Source: Conus ventricosus (lineage: Eukaryota; Mollusca; Gastropoda; Neogastropoda; Conidae). Taken from it: a stretch of DNA of 64,000 nt. Location of the stretch: the NCBI GenBank assembly GCA_018398815.1, contig CM031614.1, positions 53,102,168 through 53,166,167 on the forward strand, written 5' to 3'. Under the pieces are notes generated by a model. The model worked only from the letters and a program-made list of their open reading frames with translations, was not told where the DNA came from and did no database searches. Made by a program: the position numbers and the translations under genes. Below, piece by piece: positions 40,101-52,500 of this stretch (positions are counted from its first letter, which is position 1; every line of letters starts with the position of its first letter).

Positions 40101-43100
40101 CTGACCATGGTAATCATGGATGTTTGCTTATGAATCAGGAGAGCAGTGAATGCACTGAAAATTGTGTGCATTGCACAGGTCAGCACATCTACCTGACTGC
40201 CCGCATCGACGGCGGTCTGGTCATCCGTCCCTACACGCCTGTCTCCAGTGACGATGATAAAGGATATGTTGACCTTGTCATCAAGGTTAGCGGTGGTTTT
40301 GTGTGCGTGCATGCGCGTGTGTGTGTGTGTGTGTGTGTGTGAAAATAGTGTATGTGTATTTTTCACCTCCAAGGGCATTCTTAGATTGCAAATTGCAATT
40401 TTAAGAGATCTTTTTCACAGTTGTTATTTGGGCATGCATTTTGTTGTGCATTTTGAAATTAAATTTTTATGTAAAATGTTAGTGTCAAAAGTCATACAGC
40501 TTTGTGGCTTCTGGTCATATATTTGGGCAGTTTTGCAGATAACAGCATTATTGGTAATTATTTTGAAGCAGTTCAGGTAACTACTTTGCATTCTTTTTTT
40601 TTTATGTAACTGTCAGTTCTATTCTAAGGTTATTGTCAGAACATTATTAAGATATGTATGGAAGAAAAAGGAAGTTTGCCTGATTTTGTCTGTGTGTTGG
40701 TTTTTTGTTTTTCCCCATGTACTGAAAAAAGGCAATGTTTGTGTTTCATGATGTGTTTGCTGATAATTCTTCATTTTTGCCTTGGTTCTGTCTGTAAATC
40801 TCTAAGCCTCTTTCAGTGAAAAAGAAATTCTTTGCAGAGAAAAAAACTTTGTGTTCCAGTGAAGCAGATTCTAACTATCCTCATAGCTGCCAACTGCTAC
40901 GAGATCGCCGTAGTTTGCTACGCCAAGAGAATGCTTGCTACGACGCTACTACGATCATTAAATTGCTACGGCGAAACAAAAAAATTCGAAGATACTTTCG
41001 TTTTGTTTGGACAGCGCTAAGTAACGTCTCTATCGGTCTGTCGGAACTGCATTTCCGCTTTCGGTTTTACTGTAGCACGTAGATTTTTTTTTACAATTTG
41101 CCCTCTTCCTCAGCTTCATCTCTGTATAATAACATTTATAGATATACTAAGAGTACTGTAGCTTTAATGTGGTCCGTAAAACTGGTTATAGGCCTGATTT
41201 CTTTTTAGAACGCGCGCAAAATTAAGTTGCTACTGTCAAATTGGAAATGCTACTGTGAAAATTGTGAAATGCTACTGTAAGCCGCATGAGCAGGTTGGCA
41301 GCTCTGTATCCTGTGTATGAGATGTGATAGCAGATTGTCTGATGGGAGATATGAAATGCATGAGGATGACTGTGGCAGGTGTACTTCAAGAATGTGCACC
41401 CCAAGTTCCCCGATGGGGGCAAGATGTCCCAGTACCTGGAGAACATGGGGATAGGGGACCACATGGACTTCCGTGGACCCAACGGCCTCCTCGTCTATGA
41501 TGGCAAAGGTAGGGGACGTGAGGGGAACAGCAGCAGATCTCTTTCCCTGAAGAGTATCAGTGGGATTGATTTTTGTACATAATGTAAAGTCCCTTAACAG
41601 GTGAACAAGTTAGGCACACGTAAAACAGAATCCTGCCGCCTATATTCATGAGGGACACTAGTGATTGCACCGATGCTCGTTAACTGTTTTTTTTTTTTTG
41701 CCTTATGTAAGGCTTGGAAGTTTCAGTTGTGACAGTAGAAAAGGGTAATGATGTGAATGCATGAAAACCAAAGATGGCAGTGAATTAGAGTTATGGATGA
41801 AAGATGTTTAGAAACCTGTGCATAGACTTTGTTGGCGCAAGATGCTTTAGTCCTGAAGTGTTTGTGGAGGTGGGTGATACCATTTTCAGTGCTTGTTGAG
41901 GGAGATGAGAGCGAGTTTGCTTGCTTGTGTCTATGTGCTTAACTCTTGACTTCCTATAAGAAACAGTGTGTTCTCAGTCCTCTAGCCCATAAGGATTGGC
42001 TAGAAATGAGCTAAAAATGAGTATGGTCATTAAAATAATTATATCTTTCTTGTTTGTTGATTGACTGCTTTGAAATTTGGAAGTTTTATGGAAGTGATGT
42101 TATTTTTTATACTGAAGCGGTCAAATGTACCAAAAAAAAAATTTTGAATGTCAGTATGGTAATTAATTACAGAATAATTAAAAAATGTCAGGTGTGTTCA
42201 ATAAAGGTTGGAAAAATCAATGTGTGGTGTGTTTGTTAGTAAAACAATGCAAACAGACAGTCACACACATGACCATAGAAACAATACAAGTCAAAGAAAA
42301 ATGTTAACTGACCTTTATGTAGTCTTGTAATGACGTAATATACAGGTAAGAATGCAAGCACAGAAAAAAAAAAGAAAAATTGCACAGTTCCTTGTAGGCT
42401 ACAGTATTTTGCACAGTTCTGTTCACAAAGTCACAGTAGGCCTATAACCACAGAAATAAAGTCACATGTGGTCAATGTTCATGTTCTGGACACAAGGAGT
42501 AGGATGATGAGCTTCATATTGCGTAATGACAGCGTACACAGGTAAGCACAGGTGGCGAATCTTCATCTGAAATTTCCGTCAGCTAAACTAACTCCAGTTC
42601 CCACACACACATCACTCTGCTGATCATCTCCAAGCCCTAGCGCATGCTGGTTGCACAAATCTTCGATAAATTCATCGAAAACATCGTTGTCGAGATGTTG
42701 GAAAGACGCCATCTTGACCAGAAAATCTTGGAAAAAAACCTTCGTGAAAAAACTTCTTCAAAATCGCAATGTAAACAGCTAGGCTGAAAACCGCGGGCGG
42801 AAGGCGAACGCTTTCCGGATGTCGTTAAACCTTCCTCTCTGCATTAGAGAGTTCTCACTTCCTTAACAACGGCTCCAAATAAGGCATGTCGGTTGTTGCG
42901 GTGTGGTGCGGTTTGGGACTGTGCGGCAGTTGCGGAACGGTGCGGTATGGGACGTCAAGAGTTAATGTGTGCATGCTTACATGGTAGTGAAATATATTGA
43001 AGAGAAGCTGCGGACAGGATGGAAAAGTATGGATTGTCCTGTGGAGATGTGATAGAGTTTATGCATGACAGGTTACTTCACTTCAGTTTTTTTTGGGCAC

Positions 43101-43365
43101 AGTGAAAATAAAAGTAAAATGCTTGTGCGCATACCCAGGCACATACACTCCCAGTTTCCACCTATTCCTTCCTTCCCTTCTTGTCCCTACCCACCACGTC
43201 CCATTCCCAATCTCTCGTCATCAACAAGTGTCTGCATTGTAGATGCATATGGTCTCACATAACACACATGCTCATGTGGATGCATATATGTATATAACTG
43301 TGAGAACATGCATGAATGTAAAGCAGTGTACTACCGCACAGGCATTCATGCACACGCACACATGT

Positions 43366-43401
<36 letters not shown>

Positions 43402-46400
43402 TCACACTCACACACAGAGTGCACTAAATCCACATATTCTGGGGTAGACAGGAAATTGTAAAGGCTGTGTGCCATAAGTATTGACCTAAAACAAAAGATG
43501 CTCACAGTACTTCATCAACGGACCTTGCTGTTCCAGGCGCATTCAAGATCCGTCCTGACAAGAAGGAGGAGCCGGAGACGAAGATGGCGAAGAAGGTGGG
43601 GATGATCGCGGGGGGCACCGGCATCACACCCATGCTGCAGCTGGTCCGACAGATGTTCAAGGACCCTGAGGACAAGACTGACGTCTGGCTGCTCTTTGCC
43701 AACCAGGTAACACACCGCCCTCCCCTCCCTGGTCTCAGCTTACAGCCAGGTCTCCCACACTTCTTCCTTCCCGTTGCTTATGTAACCAGGTGACCTGCTC
43801 TCACTTCTTACCTATTTTTGATATGACCAAGTCATGTTCACTCCCTTGTCTTCTATTGTTTGCACAACCAGGTGACATATACTCCTGCTTCCTTTTTGTA
43901 TCGTGGTGCATTCCATGTCATGTGCCACTCACAATGAAACATGTTCTTTTAGAGTGTTGGGACTTGCACGATGTGAGACACAAACATTTTACAGCGGAGT
44001 CCATGAAGATCCTGTTCAGGGATGTCCCGCCTGATGTGATCCTCGAGTTTTTGAGAGAGATTAACATTTTTCATCTTATTTAAGATTTTACGGAAGAAAG
44101 ATTTTTAACGAAGTTTCTGGTGCGTTTCTAGACGATGTCATTTACTGAGATGTGTGAAAGTGTTTGTTTTTTTTTTTCCTTTTTTTTTTTTTTTTTTTCC
44201 AAATGACTGGTGAGTTGATTTTAACGTGGTGACAGCCCTGATGTGGCCCTTTGCGGTCGGCTGGGCTATAAGCAACATTATCCTATCCTATCCTATCCTT
44301 TTTGTATGTGCAGCTGAGTCATGCACGTTCCCTTTCCTGTTAAGTGTACAATCAGATAATATACATTCCCTCCTTATTGTTGGTATGACTAGGTGTCTCT
44401 TCCCCCTCCCACCCTTCTTCCCAACTGTTGACACACTCTCTCCCTTCTTTTTGTTTGTACTTTCGGGTTTACTATTCTCCTTCCTCCCTATTCTCTTTGT
44501 GTAGCTTTGTCTTCCACACTGCCTCCTTCCCTGTTTTATGTGCAGCCAGGTCACTTCACACCTTCATTTCCTGTTGTATGTGTAGCCAGGTCACCTTCAT
44601 TCATTCCTTCCCTGTTGTTTATACAGCCAGGTCACTTCACACCTTCATTCCCTGTTATATGTGCAGCCAGGTCACCTACATTCCCTCCTTCCCTATTTAT
44701 ACAACCAGGTCACTTCACACCTTCATTCCCTGTTGTATGTGTAGCCAGGTCACCTACATTCCCTCCTTCCCTATTTATACAACCAGGTCACTTCACACCT
44801 TCATTCCCTGTTGTATGTGTAGCCAGGTCACCTTCATTCCCTCCTTACCTGTTGTTTATACAGCCAGGTCACTGCACTCCCTTGCTCCCAAATCCCTCCG
44901 GGGGTTGCGACCTTGTCGTGGTCGGAGGGCTTGCGCGCTTTGCTGGCGGGGGCATCAATACTTGGAGATAGGCTGGTTTTTTCCAACTGCTTCTAGGTCC
45001 GAGAAGCCAAGATGCTGTCTGGCCTAAGCGTAACGTGGTAAGGAGTTGATGCCCCTGGTAGGGCTTCCCATGTCAGATAGGCTAAGGGTGAGGATCCTGA
45101 CTAAGAGTAACCCGCCTTTCTCCTTTTCTTGTTTTCTGCCTTCCTTATTTGGCCCTTTTCTATCTTCGTCTCCCCTTCAAGTCTTCTTTTCCACACTCCT
45201 TTTCTCTCTGTGGTCTCCTTAAGATCCGCCGCGTTTGCCGTGCGGTGCGACCTGTGTCGGAGGGGGATAAGATCCTGGTGATTGAGAGGGCCAGCGCTCT
45301 CAACGCATCACTTTGGCTCGGACCTCTCCTAGACAGGGAGTACACTTTGGCCCGGGTGTACTAATCGGCTCCCCTTTTTGGGGTTGGGTCAAGACAGACA
45401 GTTCCCCTGCTGGCCAAGTAAACCCCTGCAGTGCTCAGCTCTCTGTTCCCGGGAGTTGAGCATGATCAGGGGGGATAGGGTTGGTGGTTTCTGTTTGTCG
45501 TATGTCTCTCCCGAAGCCTGGAAGGGGTCAAGACATTGGTTTCTTGGCCCTGGCCTCTTAGTTGGACTCCAACGTGGGTAAGGGAGGGATGAAACACAAT
45601 AAACTAAATATGGCTCTTTCAAAAAAATATCCCCCCAAAAAGAAGAGGAAGGCAGCATCCCTATTTCAGGGGATTTCAATTCTGACAGTGATTCAGATAC
45701 AGAGGTACGACAGAAGACAGGATTCTGGGCTTCCTGGCTGGTAATGGAAGGGACGGAGCAGGAAAGACCCCTTTCAGCTCTGAGCCCTTTTGCTATCCAA
45801 AAGGGCTTTCAAGGTCTAGCAGGTGACCCTCGGTCCATAAAAAGGTTGAGAAATGGCTCGTTTCTTATTCAATGTAAATCACAAAAACAATCTGAACAGC
45901 TGCTGAGGGCAACAAAACTAGTGGACAGGGAGATCAGGGTAACTCCCCACAAACAGTTAAATTCATCGAAAGGCGTGATTCGCTGCCGGGATTTATCAGG
46001 TGTCTCAGAGGCAGAGATCAAAACGGAGCTGGCATCCCAGGGTGTGACGGAGGTGCGCAGGGTGACTGTAAAGAAGGGTGCAGAAAGAGTGGCCACCAAC
46101 ACCCTCTTTCTGACATTCTGCAACCCTGTGCTGCCTCCGGCAGGGTTTATTTTTGTGAAAAATTCCTATGGGTCAATTGACCCACTCTATTAAAAATCAA
46201 TGGGTCAATCTGAAGATTAATGGGTCATCGGTGGCAGAGACAAAAACAATAAAGGTTTGGTTTTATTGGAGTACGTGCGAACTGAGAAGATGGCGGGGCG
46301 GATGTGACTCTGTGAGACTGTGTGGAGAATGAGGGCATGAGATGAGGGCACTGTAGATCTCCCTGTTGCTCCAGATTTGCAAGAGTTCCTCACAGACCGA

Positions 46401-46502
46401 TATTATTTACATTCAGTCTATAATACACAATGAAAATAAAATATATGTTTTTTAATTATGTGTCCTTCATTTGTGTATCCAGCAAAGTGTGTACGAGCGT
46501 GT

Positions 46503-46558
<56 letters not shown>

Positions 46559-49500
46559 GAGTATGGGTAACACTGCAGGTGTTCAATGTGGGGCACATTT
46601 AACAGTCTAAGAAATGACAGCAATGACTGGTACTTATGAAGCGGCAGACTTTCTTGACACAGCCAGAATACAGCTTTCATAGCAACTTGAACCGCCTCCT
46701 CTTCTTTGGATAACGCTTTTTCTGCAGCCACTGACATCCTCTTTTGCTCATTTGGTGCTGCCATTGCTCGCTGGTGATCGCTGCCAGACACATGTCTAGT
46801 CAGTGTGCTCGTTCGGAAGTTATTTGTCCCTTGAGCCATTGTGTTTGTAAATTTCAGCTTCCTACACTGTTTGCAGTGCATAAGACCGTTCTCATAACTC
46901 AGCCATGGGTAGGAATGGAGCCAACCAACTTGAAAATGTCGTGTTGCCTGTTCATGTTGTTTCGATGTCGATGGCTGTGCATCACGATCTGAAGTAGGCC
47001 TAGCAGACAACTCGGAAACTGAAATTTCTGTTTCACTCGGAGGCCTACTACTACTCACTGTTTTTTGTGTGAATGCAAATAACGTCCTCTGTCCCTTTTC
47101 TGGTCTAGGTTTTTTCTTAGGAGGAACGTACTCTGTCCCTTTTCTGGTCCAGGTGTTTTCTTAGGAGGCATCTTTGACGAACATATGATATCAACTTTTT
47201 CTGAAACTGAAAGCAGCAAACTCTTCCAAGAAAAGGAAAGTGTTCGCTTTCCAAGAACCAAAGAAAACAGCAATTTTCATTGGTTGGAACATAAACCTCT
47301 AACAATCATCCGAACGAACTCATCTATTCTTAAAGCATTCGGTTAAGATAAGTTAGGGTCTTTGTTACTTGATCGTTTGTTGAAAGACTACTGCTTTTGA
47401 AACACGATGTAACAATCTATTTATTTATATTTATGTTTGGCTGGCGCGCGTGCATATAAAAATGATGCGCCCGATGTCCCGCTAGGAGCAAAAGTAATGG
47501 GTCAATTTTAGACTCAATGCGTCATTTGGCGCAGGGCGCGCTACAAAAATAAACCCTGCTCCGGTCATCAAAGTCGGCTACCTGAATGTCCGGGTTCAGT
47601 TATATGTTCCGTCCCCGTTGAGGTGCTTCAGGTGCCAGAAGTTTGGCCATGTCAGGGACCGCTGTTCAGGGCAAGAGGTATGCGGTGTTTGCTGCAAGGC
47701 AACCCATGATGGGCCGTGTCAAGATCCGGCACATTGTGCTAACTGCGGTGGCGACCATCCCTCCTTCACGAAACTGTCCTCTTTGGATTCAAGAATCCGC
47801 AATCCAAAGAATAAAAACTGAAAAGAAAATTTCCTTTTTTGAGGCCCGCAAACAGGTTGTGGGCAGTCAGACGCCGACAGCCTCTTCCTATGCTTCGGCC
47901 GTAAAGAAAGTTCCCACAGTTCCTACTCGGTCAGTCTGCTGCCAGACTGATGAATTCATGTTTTCGAAGACATTACAAGGTAGAATTGTCAATCCTGGTG
48001 GTAGCAGGTCCACCACCTCCCAACCCAAAGTGAATGCCCCTGGTGGAGGCAAAAAATCCGCCACCCCTCAGACTGCCCAGCAGTCTACAACATCTGCTGC
48101 TGGGCAGATTAAAAAACCAGCACCCCTGCCTCGAACTCCTCTGTCCAGTGCCCGTGCGGGCAAGGGAGTTCAATCCAGTGTGGAGATGGTGGAGATGAGG
48201 AAGAAACCTCCACCGTCTCCCAAATCCAGACCCTCTTCACCTGTTGGCAAGTCTGCCAGCAGGTCTGAAGACCACGTCCAGTGAAACTAACCAACAAATT
48301 TACACCCTTAGACGCAGATGTTGATGAGGAGATGACCTGATCTCTCTCCTTTTCGCCCTCTGCACCATGGATAGTACAATATGCCATTGGAACATCCGTG
48401 GACTAAATTCCAACTTCGAGGAGCTGCAGCTTCTGTGTCAATCTATAAAACCTTCCATCGTGGCTCTTCAGGAAACTCAAATTCAAAGCCAGAAGACCTT
48501 TACTCTTTCTGGCTTTAATATTCTTTCAAAACCTGCACAACCATCCACGTTGGGACTGTCGGGCGGTGTTGCCCTTCTCCTACACAAAACTTTGTTGTAT
48601 AGTCCTGTCGCGCCGTCTACCTCCCTTCAGGCTGTAGCTGCGAGAGTCACTCTCCACAAGACTGTGACAATCTGTTCCCTTTATCTCCCACCTTCTGTCC
48701 CGGTTTGTCGTCAGGACCTTGTCAGTCTGATAGGAGAACTTCCTCGACCTTTTTTGCTGTTGGGTGACTTAAACGGTCACAATCCTCTTTGGGGTAGTGT
48801 CAGTACGTCATCCAGAGGTCTGCTAATTGAGGATGTCCTTTCGGATTTAGATTTGTGTTGTCTGAACGACAGATCTGCAACTTACCTCCACTCTTCCACA
48901 GGTTCACTTTCGTGTTTAGATTTGTTGGTTTGTGACCCCTCGCTGGTCCTGGACTATGAGTGGTCTGTCCATGACGATCTGCACGGAAGTGACCATTTCC
49001 CTGTCCTTCTACAACCTGTAATAACTGAACACGTCTCTGTCTCTCAACATCTAAATTATAAGAAAGCAAACTGGGATCTATTTGCAGCCACTATTTCTCA
49101 GGAATTCCAGGACACTGATTTTCTTCAGAGTCTGGACCAGCAGAATCACTGACTAACACTGTGATCAAGTGTGCTAAAGCTTGTATTCCAGTGTCTTCCG
49201 ATAAACTTCAAATGCCAAAAACACCCTGGTTTGATTCAGACTGCCAACAAATTTCCAAAGTTCGAAAACGGGCTCAGCGTCAGGTGTACCAACGACCTTC
49301 GGGTCCCAACGCTCGAGCCCATCAGAAACTCCGTGCCAAATCGAGACACACTTTTAAAATCAGTAAACGTCGGTCCTGGAGAAGTTTCTGCTCCAGGCTG
49401 ACATCGAAAACTTCCAAGAAAAAAGTGTGGAACATCATTAAGAAAATCAAAGGGAAGAACACCTGTCCCACTGTGAACCATCTCAAGTTTTCTGACTCTT

Positions 49501-52500
49501 TAATAACAGACAAAAAAGCAGTTGCTAATCTGCTTGCTTCAACCATTGAAAAGAATTCCTCCTCTTCTAACAAATCGGCCACTTTTGTCAAAAACAAAGC
49601 CCTAAAAGAAAAATCACCCTGCAACTTTTCGTCCGACAACATGGAAGACTACAATCTTCCTTTCACGTTAAACGAGCTGAAATCTGCCTTACTTTCTTGC
49701 AGCGATTCCTCTCCAGGTATGGATGAAATTCATTATCAACTGTTGAAACATCTTCCGCAAGAAGGTCTGAACATACTGCTACAGGTATACAACCATGTGT
49801 GGACTACAGGTTTCTTTCCACCCTCTTGGCGGAAAGCCCTCATTATTCCCATCCCCAAACCTGGAAAAGATCTTTCTAATCCATCAAACTACCGCCCCAT
49901 AGCTTTGACCAGCTGTGTCTGCAAATTGATGGAGAAAATGGTCAATGCTAGGCTCATGTGGAAACTTTAAACCGATGACCTTTTGGCGAAAGAACAGTGT
50001 GGTTTCCGCAAACATCGGACTACCGTTGACCATTTGATTCGTCTGGAATCTACACTTCGGAACGCTTTTTTGAACAGACAGCATGCAGTGGCAATTTCTT
50101 TGACTTGGAGAAGGCCTACGATACCACCCGGAAGTCGGGGATACTTCATGATCTCCATGATCTGGGTTTTCGAGGTCATCTTCCGCTTTTCATTGAAAAT
50201 TTTTTGGCAGAACGACAGTTTCAGGTCCGGGTTGGCACCACTCTCTCTGATGTCCACGAGCAGGAGTTGGGTGTTCCACAGGGGAGCATACTGTCTCCTG
50301 CCCTCTTTAGTATTAAAATCAACAACATTGTTCAATCAGTTCAGCAGGGTTCAGACTGCTCATTGTTTGTGGATGATTTTGCTGTCTACGCAACTGGAAG
50401 CCTGTACCCGAGTGTCCAGCGCAGGCTCCAGCTTTGCGTAGATAAAATCCATCGGTGGGCAGATGAAAACGGTTTCACCTTTTCTCCAACAAAGACGCAG
50501 TGTATTCACTTCCATAATTTCCGTCAGTTTTTTCCAGATCCTGAACTTCAAGTAGGGAAATCTCCCATTCCAGCTGTTAAAGAGGCCAAATTTCTGGGAG
50601 TAATTTTTGACCAGAAACTTAACTTTCTCAGCCACATCAAACACCTCAAAACTGCTTGCCAGAAAGCACTGAATATTCTGCGGGTCGTAGCACACACCGA
50701 CTGGGGCGCTGATAAGAAAACTTTGCTGCACCTCTACAGAGCCTTGGTCCGTTCCAAACTGGGCTACGGTTGTGCTGTCTACGGCTCCGCAAGATCGTCT
50801 TACCTCAAACTCTTGGACCCTATCCACCATCAAGGGCTTCGTCTCTGTCTTGGAGCGTTCCGCACCACCCCTGTGTACAGCCTGTACGCAGAGGCGGGTG
50901 AACCTTCACTGTCCAACCGCAGGCTGAAACTGTCTTTGAATTATTATATCCGACTGTTCTCAGAACCGCAGAATCCTGCCTATGACTGTGTCTTTGACCC
51001 TCCGTTCCAAAGTAAGTTTGAAAATAACCCGAAATGTATTCCGCCGTTTGGTCTTCGTATGCGGCCTCACGTGCGGAATGCAGGTCTAGACCTAGGAGTT
51101 GTGTCCGATTTTTCCAAGTTTCCGGATCAACCTCCGTGGACCTTTTTCACACCAGAGATTCGTTTCGATCTTGCAGCTTTTCGCAAAGAGTCTACCAGCT
51201 CTCTGGCGTACAAGTCATTGTATGCTGACCTCTGTTCCAAATTCCCATCCTGTCAAAAAGTTTTCACTGACGGTTCCAAGTCTGAAGATGGAGTGGCCTG
51301 TGCAGCCTACTGCCCTGGGGCTCCTTCTCAAATACTGTTGGAACATATTCATTCCGATGCTTCTGTCTATTCTGCTGAACTTACCGCTCTGGTTTTGGCT
51401 TTGAAGATAATCTCGCATTCTTCGAAGAGGGACTTTCTGGTTCTGTCGGATTCGCTGTCAGCTTTGGAGGCCATAGCTGGCCGCAACCTTCAGCATCCAG
51501 AACTTTTACTTTTTTTTAACTTTTTAGCAAGTTGAAGGCGGACGGTTACAACATTACTCTTGCTTGGGTTCCTGGTCATGTTGGCATCGGCGGGAACGAA
51601 ATGGTTGATCGTTTAGCCAAGAACGCCACAAGAGAGAAACTGTCCAACGTTTATATCCCCTGCTCAGATGTGAAACCCAAAATTAACAATTATGTGAGAG
51701 ACCTCTGGCAGGAGGATTGGAACACACAGACGAGTAACAAACTCTTTCAGATCTGTCCAAACCTTAAGGACTTCCTCCCATCTACGTCGGGAGGTCGTAA
51801 AGAGGAAACGGTTCTGTGCCGGCTGCACACCGGCCATTCGTATTTTACCCATTCTTACCTTTTAAAGAGTGAAGAAGCTCCGTGGTGCATTCCATGTCAT
51901 GCGCCACTCACAATGAAACATGTTCTTTTAGAGTGTTGGGACTTGCACGATGTGAGACACAAACATTTTACAGCGGAGTCCATGAAGATCCTGTTCAGGG
52001 ATGTCCCGCCTGATGTGATCCTTGAGTTTTTGAGAGAGATTAACATTTTTCATCTGATTTAAGATTTTACGGAAGAAAGATTTTTAATGCAATTTCTGGT
52101 GCGTTTCTAGACGATGTCATTTAATGAGATGTGTGAAAGGTTTTTTTTTTTTTTATTTTTTTTAATGACTGGTGAGTTGATTTTAACGTGGTGACAGCCC
52201 TGATGTGGCCCTTTGCGGTCGGCTGGGCTATAAGCAACATTATCTTATCTTATCTTGCTCCCAAATCTGTACAACCAGGCGACTTGTTTCCCTCTTTATT
52301 CTGTTTGTAACCACTTTACCTTCATTCGTTTCCCCTGTGTTCTGTTTGAACAACAGGCAGTCCACACTCTCTCCCTCCCTGTTTGTACAACAAGCTCACC
52401 TATACTCCTGTCTGTTCTGTTTGTACACAGGCAGCCCACACTCTCTCCCTCCTTGTTTGTACAGCAAGCTCACCTGCACTCTCTCCGTGTTCTGTTCTGC

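Larger units (their letters stand above)
45610..48284 (+). pseudogene. LINE ORF1 (gag-like, zinc knuckles), split by a hAT-like insertion
   Basis: ORF1 proteins coat LINE RNA and shuttle it to the nucleus. The N-terminal part is open at 45744-46140 ([20 protein letters not shown], then an RNA-recognition-like [17 protein letters not shown] segment). The frame resumes at 47565 past the insertion with [27 protein letters not shown] and CANCGGDH, three cysteine/histidine knuckles. A one-base break near 47780 shifts it into 47643-48284, which ends with a proline/serine-rich tail. The likely ATG at 45610 is separated from 45744 by another break in an A/C run. Confidence 0.85.
44895..52253 (+). mobile_element. 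Full-length I/Nimbus-type LINE, 7.4 kb including an insertion
   Basis: CTTGCTCCCAAATC flanks it at 44881-44894 and 52254-52267, a 14-bp target duplication that fixes both ends. It comprises a 5' untranslated region of about 0.7 kb, ORF1 with zinc knuckles, ORF2 with endonuclease, reverse transcriptase and RNase H, and a 3' end of (TATCT)n. Zinc-knuckle ORF1 plus RNase H places it in the I group, where snail Nimbus elements belong. A 1,418-bp hAT-like element splits ORF1. Single-base breaks and one nonsense codon disable both frames. Confidence 0.9.

Noticed and set aside
44540..44880. CRISPR-like regularly spaced repeats
   Set aside because: Unit and spacer vary together as a minisatellite, the DNA is eukaryotic, and there are no cas genes.
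44428..45027. 199- and 154-residue repetitive open frames on the + strand
   Set aside because: They run through the donor-derived minisatellite; the repeat, not coding constraint, keeps them open.
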